Origin: Nissolia schottii
Lineage: Eukaryota; Streptophyta; Magnoliopsida; Fabales; Fabaceae
Assembly (NCBI GenBank): GCA_003254905.1
Contig: QANU01014112.1
Location: forward strand, 29,141-93,140
DNA length: 64,000 nt
Direction of reading: 5' to 3'
Shown here: in pieces, positions 32,091 through 45,179 of the stretch
How positions within the stretch are numbered: position 1 is the first letter of the stretch
Layout of the letters: each line of letters starts with the position of its first letter
Translations under genes and position numbers: made by a program
Notes under the pieces: model-generated
What the model was told of the DNA's origin: nothing
Database searches by the model: none
What the model saw: the letters and a program-made list of their open reading frames with translations, nothing else

Positions 32091-35000
32091 TAGACATTTT
32101 CCTGTGACATTTTACATACGTATGTTAGTATATTTAGTTAGTCTTATCTCTCTCGATGTGACAATAAATGTAGTTGGTATAATAATCACAAAAGATAGTA
32201 GCTTACATATTTTGTTGGGTTATATTCTAGGGTTTGGACCTAATTTTGATATGTGCCCCCAACAAAACTATACCCGTATGTAAAAAGAAATACACTTTTC
32301 GTGTATAAAAAATGAAACAATGAATCAATGAATATTTGTCACATGCACTCAAAAATTGTATACATAAAGTGGAAATAATGAGCCAATGAATGTTTGCTAA
32401 ATGTGAGCTACGTAAATTGAACACTTCAAAGATAGACAACTTGTCATTAGGGTCATGTCATGTTTCTTAAAACTAATGCAGGTTGTTGTTTTTTGAAAAA
32501 AAAAAATAATAATCTCTATAAGTTTAATGATTTTATCGTAAAGCTCAAAGGCACTAACAGAACTCAAGAGCAAAGATCATTATTACAACGACTTTCAACC
32601 CACTAAATCAAAAATAATTTGGTAAAGTGGACGAAAACATCACTAAAAACCTTTAGGACAAATCCAAGAGATATAACTCTTGTTTTTTTAGAAAAGAATG
32701 TCTAACCTTCTCAAATTAAGGTGATCTTAAATAAAAAGAATTATGTTAAAAAAAATGTGAACAACTAACCGCCCTTTCTCTGTTTTATTTTTCTCCCTGT
32801 TTATTACAAGAAAAATTTTCTTCCTTATGAAGGTGTTTAAGGTGTCTAATACTCAATAGTTAAAAAATATCATTAATCATATCGAAATGAGTATGACTAA
32901 GATGGAATGTTGTGTCTGCTGGTTTGTGATGATTCACATGGAATGTGTACATTGGAATGATGGTTAATTGGTTGGGAAAAAAATCAAAGGCTCTTGATGT
33001 AATTAAAGTTAATGTAGATCAATGCCATGCCAGGACTCGATTAATTTGCTTGGTGTTGACCACTAATAATGCAATATTACATTGTGTGAGTCATGCGGTA
33101 TAATAACGTGAGTGAATATCGATATAGGCGTATCCATTGAGGTAAATATATACATACATAATATAATATTAATGAGTTTAATTTTTATGGATCAACATAA
33201 AAGAATTTTATACTTAATTTTATTTAATAAATGTGTAGTGTCACATAGGTAAAATAGTTTTTTCCATAGATAATATTAAGTGTGAGAGTCAACTATTTTA
33301 ATTGTCTCAATATAATATATAACTTAGGTAAGAAAATTGGTGTGTTTATGTCACCATTTGATGACCAACTAATTAATGGGACTATAATATGCATGATGAA
33401 CATACCACAACGTGTGAGACATCTCATCTATATAATATCTTCATCCTGAAGGTGAGATGAATGTGAGATGAAGGTTAATTGGTTTAAGTGGTTTGACATT
33501 TATTTTTCTTAAGGAATGTTTTGGGTTTAAGTCTTGTGGATGAAAAAAAAAAAAACTAGCATTGTAATAGCAGATTAGGTAGAACATAGTGAATTTTAGA
33601 TACGGGCGATTTCAATAAAAAAAATTATGAAGAGAAGGCTATAATAATACTTGTATTCTTTACATTTATTAGTATTCAGACTCTACTATTAGTGAAACCG
33701 ACTAATCTTATTTAAAGTATTGATATTGTCATTCCCAACATAGATTTTATCTTTCTCGAATTTTAAAACAAGACCCTTTAAAAAGGGATCAACTTGACGC
33801 TCACTAAATTAACATTGTGTTGGCAGACTATAATAATAATATGATAACTCTACATGATACAAGAAAAAACAATACGAATATGTCAAACAATGTCTGGACT
33901 CTGGTGTGCTTACTAGTGGAGGGAAAAAAAAGTAATGATGAATGTGCTTTTTTATCAATAACTTTCTTATACACATGATGCATCAAAAAATACACATGCA
34001 TCTATAAATTTACACCTCACGGCCCGAATTTATATAAGATATTAAGATCAAATTACAATTTCATTATTAATATATATATATATATATATATATTGCATAA
34101 TTTAATAAATTAATATACTTACTATGCCTTCATAAAAAAAAAACAAATTTTTAAATCTATAATATACTCTTGTCAAGTAGGCATAGCATAGCAACAAAGG
34201 GGATGCCTTGGGGCCAATACAGTAGGGCTAAGCCGGCTCCAAGAGCACATGGAAGGAATTATTAACAATTACAAAAAATAGTGATAAACTTTTCCTTCCA
34301 TGTAAAAAATTTAATCAAAAGTAAACATTATACAAGGACTAAAAAGAATATACTTTTAAACTTTTCAATAATAAAATCTGTCAAAGATTCTTAGCTTTAA
34401 GCTTACTCGATAAACAAATAGCTCCAAAGCTACAGCACACAGCAATTATTAATAATGGGAAAGAGATCTCTCATGTCGATTTTTTATATTCTGTGTGAAC
34501 TTTCACTCTTAATTTTTTAATTACATCATGTGTCATGGATGAATTTTACCTTCTTGTTAAAGATCTAGAATCTGCAACTGTAATTCTATGGGAGTGTGAT
34601 TAAGTTTACATGAGATGATCTATCCCTCCTAATAACTATCAACAAAATGATAGAAGAAAAATAATAAATAGAATGAGAAAAATGGAGAAAGGAAACACAA
34701 CATGTCATATAGAAGAGAGGTATAAATCTCAGCCTCAGGCCACTATTTAGTTACCAATTGCCTCATTCCACAAGAATGGGCCCTGGCCCATGCATGATCT
34801 AGACCACTCTAACTTCTCTCTGAATGAGGGGATAATATACAACTGATTGTCAATTATTTCTTTTTACCCTATTGAGTATTGGCATCCAACTAAATACAGA
34901 ACACTGCCCCCACCAATGATTTGAGTTAATCCAATCACATCATTCAATAGTCCACTACCACCTGAAATTGACAAAGGTCCAACATGTCCAATTCCAGGCC

Positions 35001-35309
35001 TTGCTTAACATTTGTGGCACAGAACTACACGCCCCAAGCTATGTTCCTCAATATTAGTTTCTTTTACATTTTTTGATAATTTAATGCATATTGACACAAA
35101 TAATCTATTTTAAATACTAACAAAAGTGTCAGCGTAGTAGTAGAGAAACACACAAATCTTGTATATAAAGAAAACCCCAATTTAATTCCTATGAAAGACC
35201 TTAATTACAAGTGCAAACTTGTTTATGCTCAAAAGAGTCAGTTTCCTTTCTAAATAATAGGGTGTGGATGCCTTAATAGCAAAATGGGTTATATAGAAGA
35301 TTATAAACA

Positions 35310-36207
35310 TAGAATGAGATGATATATTAATGTGATTTTGATCAAATATTTGAAGTTCACTAGATTCAATCTAATTCAGCTCTAGTCAAGTTGGTTTATT
35401 ATGAAGTTAAAGTTCTCCCAATGTTAATATTTTTAATCCACAAGACTCAAATTCGAGATCTTGTTTAAAGGAAATAGGTATTGAACCACTTGAATCAACC
35501 AATTGGATTTTTTTTGTGGAACCAAGTTTTGGCACTTATGTGAGTGAATATCAAGACTTGTATATATTGAGGTAAAGTATATATTATATAGTATATGAAT
35601 TTAATTGCTATGCACTAAAATAATTTTTTTATATTGTCATTCAATCAAATCTTCTTATATACATGACTTTTGAAGTGGTAGGTAAGAAGTCAAACATTTT
35701 TGCTAATTTGATAAAAATTTATTTGGATTCAAATCAAAACATTGTATGAGATATGGTATAGTAATGTGATTTCAATCTGGAATTTAAAACTCACTAGACT
35801 CAATCTAATTTGGCTCAAGTCAAATTGATCTACTATGAGAATAAAGCTCTCCCGATGCTATTTTTTTTATTCATAAGACTCAAATTTGAGATATTTTTTT
35901 AAAAAAATTGGTGTCAAATTACTTAAATCAACCAATTTTTTTTTTCCAGGACCAGGTGATGACACTTAAAAAAAAAAAAAAGCCAAGTATTGGCACTAAT
36001 ACGAGTGAACATTGAGACATGAATGAATTGAGGTAAAGTACATATAATATAGTATATAATTTAATTGCTATGTATACACAATAATATAATTTTTTTTTAT
36101 ATTGCTGTTGAATCAATTCTTTTATACATACGACTTTCATAGGTGAGGAAGCCAAACATTTTTCTAATTTGATAAAAATTTAATTGGATTCAAATCTAAA
36201 CATGACA
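35310..36207. repeat. Direct duplication, two copies of about 430-450 bp
   Basis: Copy 1 (about 35310-35745) and copy 2 (about 35746-36207) share, in order, taatgtgatttt/taatgtgatttc, ctagattcaatctaatt/ctagactcaatctaatt, 'aagactcaaatt', 'cttaaatcaaccaatt', gaggtaaagta, tttaattgctatg and tttgataaaaattta. A third partial relative lies at about 40465-40640 in the last LAZY1 intron, so the unit is a dispersed repeat that also became tandem here. Confidence 0.8.
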
Positions 36208-36726
36208 ATTAGATTCATAGTACAGAAAATTGTTGTTTATGTCACCATTTGATAACCAGATAACAGGACTATACTTAACATGCAATTATGAATGCTGAAA
36301 CATAACACAGAATTAGGTGTGACACAACTCATGTACATATGATGATATCACAAACAATGGACTCAAGAATTAGTGAGCAAACTTTTTCCATAAAAAGTCA
36401 TGCATCAAAATTATAAGGCCCCCTTACTGTTAATGCGACCATGCAGATGATCAGATTAGAATTGTTTAAGGGGACCCCACTTTGATTTAATGTTGAGATA
36501 TAACAGCAAACAATGCTTGTAACTATCTATATGTTCTTCTCTTGTTGTATCCTCTCTATAAGACATTACTGAGTTCTGATCAATATCTTGTATGTTCTTT
36601 ATAATATGTTCTTCTTAAACCAATATCAACTAAGCATCATAAACATTTTCTTCTTTTAGTTGCATAATCCTCACAAGTTGGGAAAACCAAAGAGGTCAAG
36701 ATTGTTCTTGATTACAAAATCAAAAG

Positions 36727-39700
36727 ATGAAGGTAAGAAGATCCATTCTCAATTTTGCCTAGCAGAACCAAAATTGATTATATAAATGTTCTTTTAAGTT
36801 GGTTTCTGCATTTTTATTGTTTTTCAATTTGGTGTAGTTACTTGGTTGGATGCATAGGAAATTTCGCCAGAGTAGCAATGAACCGTTCAAAGACTTGGTC
36901 ATTGGTAAGTCACATATATTTATGTTCCTCCAAACATGCATTAAGAATGCAGAATTCAATTTACTCATCATGCTAAACAAAAGATATATAACTTGATTTG
37001 TCATGAAATTGACCTTAGAACTATAGCAGGTAGCTAAGAAGAATTCACATAGTTTTGTATGCACATAATATGGCCATAAGCTCCAACCATTGAAAAAACT
37101 ATGAACTCAATTTGAAGTATTCATAAAAATAAATGAACAGTAATTTGAATTGGAAATTGAAGCTGGACCATTTCAATTTCTGTAATAGTATCCATCAATC
37201 TCTTCTCTTATATTGCTTAGCAAATGAAAATTAAGAGTGCGTTTGGTTTTTGTTTTCTATTTTTTATTTTTTGTTTTCAATATATTTCTTGATGATAAAG
37301 ATTTTGCGAAGAAAACAATGAAAACAAAAAATCATTTTTTTGATTTTTCATCTTCTGTCTTTACTATTTTTTTCACAAAATTTTGAGAATCAAGAAACAT
37401 ATTAAAAACGAACAGAAAATGAAAACATGAAATGAAAGTAGAAGTCAAACACACAATAAATTCAAACGCATTTGGTTTCTATTTCTATATCCTGTATTTC
37501 TCAAAGATTTTGTCAAGAAAATAATAAAAATAGAAAATTCTAAAAATTAAAACAGAAAATGAAAACTGAAACACCAATCCTAAAGTTTTTTCTTCTCTCT
37601 TTGGTGGAATACTAACTCTTGTGTGTTAGGGAATTCTTGCAATTGTCTTTCAGGTCAGCCACCACTTGAAGATGAACAAAACTACCTCAAACCAAACATA
37701 GGAATCAAACCTTTCAAGCAAAGTTACCAAAAGGGACAAAACCTCAGAAACTCATTTGCAGGCATAGAATCTGCAAGAGCAGATGAAGACCACTATGAGG
37801 GTGAATCATCACCACCCTCAGATTCATCTGCTTCCATGCATGACCTCTTCCCAGGGTTCCTAGCCATTGGAACCCTTGGATCTGAGCAAGTGATCACTGA
37901 GTACCCAACAACACCGACATTCACCATATCAGTCGTCGAGAGCATCACCGAGAAGGAAGATGAGGTCACCGAGAACGATCTCAAGCTCATCAACGATGAG
38001 CTTGAAAAAGTTCTCGGGGCCGAGACCAACGACGACGTCAGTAATGACTCGTCGGGCAGGAATAGCCATGTCAGCAGTGTCGGAAGGACGAGCCACGTCA
38101 GTAGCAGCGCTGGGAGGACGAGCCACGTCAGCATAATAACTCTCACTGGAAAGCCAATAGAAGGGTCTAATGGTAATAACAACAACAATGGAACTTCTAT
38201 TTGTCCCCTCCAGGGGTATCTTTTTGGAACAGCTATTGAATACTCTGAGACAACAAAAGGGGCAAAGAAGGAAAATCACAACAGGACCTCACTTGGGGAG
38301 TTATTTCAGAGGAGCAAGCTGGCTGAGGAGATTCTGAGTGCAAAGAGTGAGAGAGAGGAGAGAAGGAGTGAGAAGGATGGAGACAAGAATTCTGCAATGA
38401 ACCTTGTGAAGGAGAAGCTGAAGAGGAGGATCCTCAATGCTTCTTCTTCAAGGAGCAATTCTTCAATGAGTGGTGGTGGCTCTGTTGATTCTACTTCTGC
38501 TGAAACAAAACTCAATAAGGTGCACTTACTTCTTATCCAACCAACTATAATTTTATATTATATTCACTCTTTAGTTATCCTAAGTAGAATAAATGTATAA
38601 AAAAAATAGTCATAATGTTTAGTAAGAGTAGTGATTATCTAACATAAAGAAAAAGGGTGGCATGTTGCACGACAGTTAAATGTACCCAGTTTTAATTTTT
38701 CGCAAGCAAAGAGGGTTTTTGAAGTCATAAGGCAACAACCTTGTTTTTACGTCAAGACTCACTCTTAGTGACTATTTGACATGTACATATAAAATATGGA
38801 GAATTCCATGCATGAAGTTCTCATCTAGTAGGATCTAAAGAGGATGAGCATTGCCTTATCCCCATAATAGTAAGCAAGGTGATTATTTTTAATATTTGAA
38901 TCTATGACCTCTGAATCACAAAACATTGCGATTGGGCTCGCCCTTCAATGATTATCTATATGTTTAGTTAAAATTGTATTAAAAATACGTTGGTTGAGGT
39001 CTGTCATATAAACTAAATAGAAAAGGATCCTCTCTCTCTAAAGTGAGGGGTTTTACCAAAGTCAAACTAACGTGCATTCATCATATTAACTTCAACTTTT
39101 AGTGTTATTATTATCTATTTCCCACTTTGGTCTGCCCTTCACCAACCTTTTAACCCTTTTTTCCTTATTAATGTTATTTATTTATGTTCTTTGTATTTGA
39201 AGATCAATGCTATTGTTTTGGCCATGACTTCACTTTTGCCTTGTAGATTCTCCACATGTTCCGCAAGAAGGTTCACCCTGAAAGTTCAGCAGCTGCACAG
39301 AAATCAGCCAAGCACCGAAAGCATGAGAACAAGAAGAGAATGATCAATGAAGGAGGCTACTACAACAACACCAACAAAGGTGACATGGTTCATCCAGAGG
39401 AGGAGGAAGATCCATTTGGGATCAGGGAGCACTGGATCAAAACAGATGCAGATTGTAAGTATATACCATAACTATATCGTGCGAGAAATCCTTAGTTGCT
39501 CTGTTCCATTTGCTATTTGACATCTCGACATATTCAATAAAAATGTTGTAAAAATAGGAAATGAGTAAACAGTCAAATTTGTCCATGGAATTATCAACGT
39601 CACTCAAATTCGTCCCCAAGTTATGAAAATTGTTATACTAGTCTCTAAAGTTGCCAAAAGAATTAACTTGACTGGATAACAACTTCGAGGATTAATATGA

Positions 39701-40772
39701 CTATTTTTATAACTTGAGGATTAACTTGACCGATATTGATAATTCTATGGATGAATTTGAAGGTTTACTTAGTAAAAAAACATGAATGAGCTACTTTACT
39801 AAATTGTGTGGTGAATGAAACAAAGTAAAACTTTTCTCTTAGAGCAAAGAGTGTCTAAGAAAGAAATTTTAGCCTATAAAATTCAATTAGATAACAACAT
39901 ACATCTGTTAGCTCAATGTAGAGAGTATGATAATTCACTTCGATGAAAAAAGCAGAAGAGGTTTGTAAGATAGTAATTGGTTGGGGCTCTATCATGTGAA
40001 CCTATCCATTTTACAAGTGATTTTTTGTTTCTTCTTGTTGGAAGTTGGAACATTGAAGGTGCAAGTTATCATGGGGTCAAAACTGCAACTCCATCGTTGC
40101 ACACGGCCCGTTTGGTTAAGTAGCTTTATTAAGTCTCTAAATAAAGAGAGTTTTGATTAAATTTTTTTTTACAAAAAGTAGTTTAGAAAATAAGTTATTA
40201 TGTATTTGGATTTATAATAACAAAAATGTTGGTTTCAAGTGCGTAGTAGGTTTTTGGAAAGTTTTGTGAGAGATTTTTTTTTTATAAACTTAATATTTTA
40301 ACTTCTCAAAAAATAATATTTTAAAACATGACTTTTAATTACTAAAAAAACTATAAAATAAAGTTATAAATAAGGCTATTCGAACACATCCTAAGTCTTA
40401 AAGACTTAGGCCAATGCCATTTGATATCATTGGCAAATGATTTATATTTTTTAAATCGCTAGTATGTAGAAAAGAATAGAATCTAACTAATCTGGTTCAA
40501 GTCACGTTAGTATTATAGGAATAAAATTGTCTCAATATTAGTCTTTTTCATTCAAGAGACTCAAACCTAAAATTTTACTCCAAAAAAAAAGTGCCAAACT
40601 ATTTAAAACAACCAAATATTAGTGTTGGTCGGCGAATTGTTAGCTACATAGTGCATTGTTTGTTTTGAAAATAATAAATGTTTCTCACGTCTCAATTTTA
40701 GCCTTATGCTGCTTCTACTAGCATAACTCATTTTTGTTCTTGTGCAATGCAGACTTAGTTCTAGAGCTTTGA
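36727..40772 (+). CDS. LAZY1: LAZY1 gravitropism protein (IGT family)
   Basis: Plant-specific regulator that relays gravity sensing to auxin transport and so sets shoot angle; acts at the plasma membrane and nucleus. Five exons: 36727-36732, 36838-36904, 37630-38519, 39247-39454, 40753-40772 (1191 bases, 396 residues). The first exon is six bases (ATG AAG), and the second continues LLGWMHRKFRQSSNEPF, the LAZY1 signature start. Exon 3 gives GNSCNCLSGQPPLEDEQ, the IGT motif FPGFLAIGTLGSE (IGT at residues 104-106) and three imperfect GRxSHVSS repeats. Basic patches (KRR near the end of exon 3, HRKHENKKR in exon 4) may serve nuclear entry. The last 20-base exon encodes the conserved C-terminus YLVLEL, the family's CCL/EAR-like motif that binds RLD proteins. 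The MKLLGWMHRKFR start separates it from the LAZY2-4/DRO1 branch. Intact. Confidence 0.95.
37230..37585. mobile_element. Repeat-like AT-rich insertion in LAZY1 intron 2
   Basis: Begins gtgcgtttggtttttgtttt and contains complementary gttttc and gaaaac blocks, an internal restart (acgcatttggtttctattt at about 37467) and a right end rich in gaaaatgaaaac. This fits one or two nested short DNA transposons of the 'gtttggttt' type, but I cannot fix the boundaries. Confidence 0.4.
40080..40400. mobile_element. Possible MITE in the last LAZY1 intron
   Basis: The left end ggcccgtttggttaagtagc and the right end aggctattcgaacacatcct are weak inverted repeats around an AT-rich interior. Ends of this type are usual for short hAT-like elements in plants. 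Boundaries are uncertain. Confidence 0.35.
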
Positions 40773-41704
40773 AAGGAAAAGAAGAAACTGAGCTTGGTAT
40801 TAAGCTGTCATCCTCTATCACTAAGAAGCAATATTGTGTTTTTACTATATGATCAAATTATTCATATTTAATCAGTGCTTGTGTAACAATTATTAAAACT
40901 TATTTTATGATGTTGTGAGAAACAGCTTGGGGTTGAATCAATAAACAAATAATTGAGGTAGTCATCTTCACTGTCTACCTCATAGTGATCAGTGTGAAAT
41001 GTAAGTTTTGTCTAGTAATAATCATTCATAAATTATGTCTAATTAACATAGAATCAAATCACCAAATCGTCCGCACTCTAGTGTCATGTAAGCAAGTGCA
41101 TGTTGCAAGCAAAAGAACTGATATTGAAAAGGGATTGTTTAATAGAAATGTTCTTTGAATCCATATTTTAGACACTATTTTGGACAACTAAGTATACCAA
41201 TTTATAAATAAATGGAGATTTGGTGAATACATAGTAGATGTGACAATGTAACTAATAATATAGTTGAAATTCTTTTACTAGATTTATTAGTAAGATAAAT
41301 GAAATCCTCAATTATTTACATGTGATTGTCCTATTGTTCCAATAATGCATAAGAAATTGGTGTGCCAACAATACTTTATGATAATGTCCATATTAACGTG
41401 GCAAAGGGTTTATTAAAACCTTGCAATATTACGATTTTGGGAAAAACAATGAAATCTCTAATAATGTTTGCTCCTAAGCTTGAACAAGAACCAACATCAA
41501 AAGGCTCTAATGGACTCCAGCATACAAGAAAATATCATCTAAAGTAAAAAAAAATTATTTTAGAAAATAAACTGAATGTTTTTATCATTAAATTATTAAA
41601 GTAAAAATAGATTCTACTATTTATTTTAATAATTTAATGGTCAAAACATTTATTTTACTCTATCAAATAAAATTTTTACTTTATAAGATTCGTGCTCTGA
41701 GCCT

Positions 41705-42937
41705 ATAGAGTTTTTAACTATTCTGCCCCTATTAATAAAATATATTATCAAAATGTCACTGTTTCAAAATATATTGCCCCTATTTTGGACAGTATGACAA
41801 GCGAGTCCGCGTGACAAGGTCACGTAGGATTCACCAACTTGTTAAACAAATATGAGTTGAATTTGCCAACCTATTAGACGAATATGGGTTAAATTCACCA
41901 ACCCGTTTGGCGAATATGGGTTGAATTCATCAACCCATTAGGTGAATATGTGTTGAATTAGCCAACCAGTTTGACGAACATGTGTTGAATTCGCCAACCG
42001 ATTTGGCAAATTTAAAATAAGTTATAAAATTTGAATGTCAATGTTAATTACCAATAAGGATGTAAACAGAAGAATGTAACATTAGTAATTTTTTTTTTTT
42101 GCTTAACAATTATTTTGTTTGGTTAGCTAATTATTATTATTATTATTATTGTTATTATTATTATTATTATTATATAAATGCCATATATTTAAATAAGTAA
42201 TCATTAATATGAAATGTTAGAATTATGAATTAGCAAACGTTATTTATTATGTAATTTTTGCGATAGTGTCTCAAACAAATGTCGGTAAGTTTCAGATTTA
42301 AGAGATGGTAATCAAGAGGATATATTTGTGGAGAGCGAAACTTAGGAAAAAAATTAATTAAGTCATTTTTTTCTAACTCATCCATTTCATTAGGTCATTT
42401 TTTTGTAATTTTATTTTTAAAAGCAATTTTGTTTTATTACATTCAAATAAAAATAATTTTCTCAAACTTAATTTTGATATATCGATACTAAATACAAATT
42501 AATTCTTCCAAACTCACTTCTTCTAAAAGTAATTCTTTAAATATAATTTTTTCTAAAAGCTATTTTTTTTAAAAATTAAATCAAACGAGTATATAATAGG
42601 TTCTTTAAATGAGTTTTTATGAAATGATTAATGATAACTTAAGCCTACAATACATGATTTAATGCAAACCCAAATTCGTCAAACCAGTTGGCGAATTCAA
42701 CACATATTCGTCTAACGGTTTGGCAAATTCAACCCAAATTTGCTAAATCAGTTGGCGAATTCAATACATATTCGTCAAACCGGTTGACGAATTCAATCCA
42801 TATTTGCCTAACGAGTTGGCGAATGTCACGCAGATTCGCCTGCCATATTGTCCGAAATAGGTGCATTCATGTAATATATTTTAAAACGGTGACATTTTGA
42901 TAATATGTTTTACTAACATGGGTAGTATAGTAAAAAA
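41705..42937. mobile_element. Foldback / Mutator-like non-autonomous transposon with 32-bp repeat arms
   Basis: A 1.2-kb inverted-repeat element. The left arm (about 41705-42012) starts gtttttaactattctgcccc, then atattatcaaaatgtcactg, then six tandem 32-base units of the type gaattcgccaacc-gtttggcgaatatgtgtt. The right arm (about 42660-42937) is the reverse complement in the same order: five 32-base units, then cggtgacattttgataatat and a complementary end. The flanks carry the same ten bases, ctctgagcct, at 41695-41704 and 42938-42947. A 9-10 bp target duplication fits the Mutator superfamily. The interior (about 42013-42659) is AT-rich, with a TTA microsatellite and no transposase. Open frames through the arms are repeat translations, not genes. 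Confidence 0.85.
42127..42174. repeat. ATT/TTA microsatellite inside the foldback element
   Basis: About 16 trinucleotide units with one interruption (ttgtta). It lies in the interior of the 41705-42937 element. Confidence 0.85.
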
Positions 42938-43515
42938 CTCTGAGCCTGCGCCTTCAACCACACCGGAATTGTTTCCCCGGTCACGTGATACACACAAGCT
43001 TTTCCTATGCAAATGCAACCACTGACAAGAAAACAACCTTTAACTAAATATAGTGTTGGTATCTTATGTAGTGATCTTAAATACCACTTAAAAACAAAAG
43101 CAAGATAGAAAACATGTTATATTTTGCCCGGGCTTTGATATCTACACAAACAACTATTTTATAGATCCAAGACGGAAGATATAAGTCCGTGATTGAAAGA
43201 ACTTTATGGATTAAACTCATGTGTAAATGAAAAATTTATAACTACACATTTTGGGAGCATTTCACACATTGTCTATTAGGATTATTTGTAATTTAGATTA
43301 TCTTTCATAGAGATTATCACATTTAAATTGCTTGTAATATTATATTAAAGTGTTTGGTATGCACGAGTAATAAAATTGGAAATTTATATATCCTATTGGG
43401 CATATTTAAAAAATTATAAGAGAGAATGTATGCATTTTATCCTAATATCCTCTAAATAATAAAAATAAATAAATAAATAACTAGAATAATAACAATAATA
43501 ATTGGTTAGTATGTT

Positions 43516-43776
43516 GCAGTTGTGGTGATAGTAAAGGCGTCAACAATGGTGATAATGGTGGTGATGACATTGGTGGTGGCAATAGCGGTCGTGGGTGGTG
43601 GTGCTAATGGCGGCAATGACGTTGGGTGGTGGCAGTATTGTGGTGGTTGTGATAGCAGTAGGTGGTGGTAGTGGTGGTGGCAGCTGCAATGACAGAGGTA
43701 GTGGTGGGGGTTGGTTGCGTTGGTGGTGGTGGGTGGTGGCTGCGACGACGGTGGTAGGTGGTGGCGACTGTGGCAA
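43516..43776. repeat. GTG/GGT-rich minisatellite-like tract
   Basis: About 260 bases dominated by ggtggtgg, gatggtgg and gcggcaatg phrases, sharply G/T-rich on the plus strand against an AT-rich background. Open frames on both strands (poly-Gly/Val one way, His/Pro/Thr the other) are compositional and show no protein family. Confidence 0.75.
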
Positions 43777-45179
43777 TAAGAGAGATTTATAAAGGGAAAA
43801 AGGTGTTTGTGTTTGTAGGGTTAGGATCTTTTTGTTGAGAAATTTTTACGTAGACATACAATTAACACATCTCTTTTGAGTATACACAATAAATTTGAAT
43901 TCTATTAAATGGAGCCCACAAATACTTGGTGAAACACATAATAAAAATAGTATGACCCATGTTTATTGTGTGTGCGCTTAATAATGATGTGTTGATCTGA
44001 TAATTTTTTGTTAATTTAGATAGACACCCTTTATCTAAATAATCTACGTTACTTTAAATGTAATGTGAATTATGTGAATAATTTAAATTAATTATTAACA
44101 ATTATGTTTAATTAAACAAATTAATATGAATTATTAAATAATTTAAAAGTCAAATTCTGCCCTATAATGTCCTCTTAATTTTCGTGAAACATTTGTGTGA
44201 AAATCCTATGACTTCTCTGTAATAGTGAAGGAGTGTTTTTATTTTTATTCTTTTAATATGTATATATTTGATAAAAAAAATAATAATAAGTGAATAGAAG
44301 AAGTATTACATGTATCCCTAAAGTAATTTATCAGACAAAATGAGTTACAAGTGCTACATCTATTCTCAAATTATTATATAATTTCAATAATGCACAAAAA
44401 TCGATAAAATGATTAGAAAATCTCAATGTTGTAAAAGTGTCAGAGTAATTTGTAGGAATACCTTTATATCGACCGTAATGATATATCAAGAATCAAGAAT
44501 TAAAACAAATGCACAAATAGCATAGATAAAATGAATACATTAAAAAATAATTAATATTACCTAGATTTTGAAAGTAGAATTAACAATCCAAAATGCAATG
44601 GTAAATACTGGTGTGAGTTTTATTAAAATTTTATGTAAAAGTAATAGATAATAATTGACCCTATATAAATAACATAACTTCATTAAAATAGGGCATGGGC
44701 ATCAAATCACGAGAAACATGAGTTGTCGGAATCCAATAGGATGATTCTAGAAATTGAAAATAATAATAAATAATCAAACATCAATAAATCTTATGGCGTG
44801 GTTGCTGCACTCTTCCAATCTTCGTAGGTCCACCAACACAGCATATGCCCCTCACTTCTTGCTATTACCAACCAACAACCAAGTTTGGTGGCCAAAATTA
44901 AAAAAAAAAAATATAAAAAAACAATAATCAATATAAAAATTTATTAAATTAGCAAATTTATGTAAAAAAAAGAAGCAAATTTACACATTTAGCTAAAATT
45001 AACATTTTCTCAAATACTCCCATAAAAAATATAGGAAATGATTAATTGGGTGACACTATTTTTTTTTAATAGAGAGAGAACATGTGTTAAAAATGTATCA
45101 ACATAATTATTTTTTAATTTTTTAACACATTATCTCTATTAAATCACAGTTTATTTTCATCATATCATAACGTCTCTCT

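Larger units (their letters stand above)
30206..36726. other. Long intergenic block upstream of LAZY1
   Basis: About 6.5 kb without a recognisable gene. It contains the RPS19 promoter (left end), a coding-like segment at 31080-31281, a degenerate tandem array at 31935-32090, an AT-dinucleotide run at 34070-34094 and a large direct duplication at 35310-36207. Between 34180 and 35050 the sequence is less AT-rich, with no open frame of note. The last few hundred bases should hold the LAZY1 promoter and leader. Confidence 0.55.

Noticed and set aside
37793..38515. Minus-strand frames opposite LAZY1 exon 3
   Set aside because: They are complements of a serine/charged coding exon; Leu/Ser-rich content is expected from that and has no family features.
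41828..42835. Regularly spaced repeats that could suggest a CRISPR-like array
   Set aside because: The 32-mers are adjacent without spacers, occur in inverted arms, and the genome is clearly plant nuclear.
42688..42900. 70-codon frame with repeating segments
   Set aside because: It lies wholly in the 32-bp repeats of the foldback element; the period is not a multiple of three, so the apparent protein repeat is not maintained.
43540..43792. Gly/Val-rich and His/Pro/Thr-rich frames on both strands
   Set aside because: Compositional products of a GTG-rich tract, without start context, splice sites or recognisable domain.
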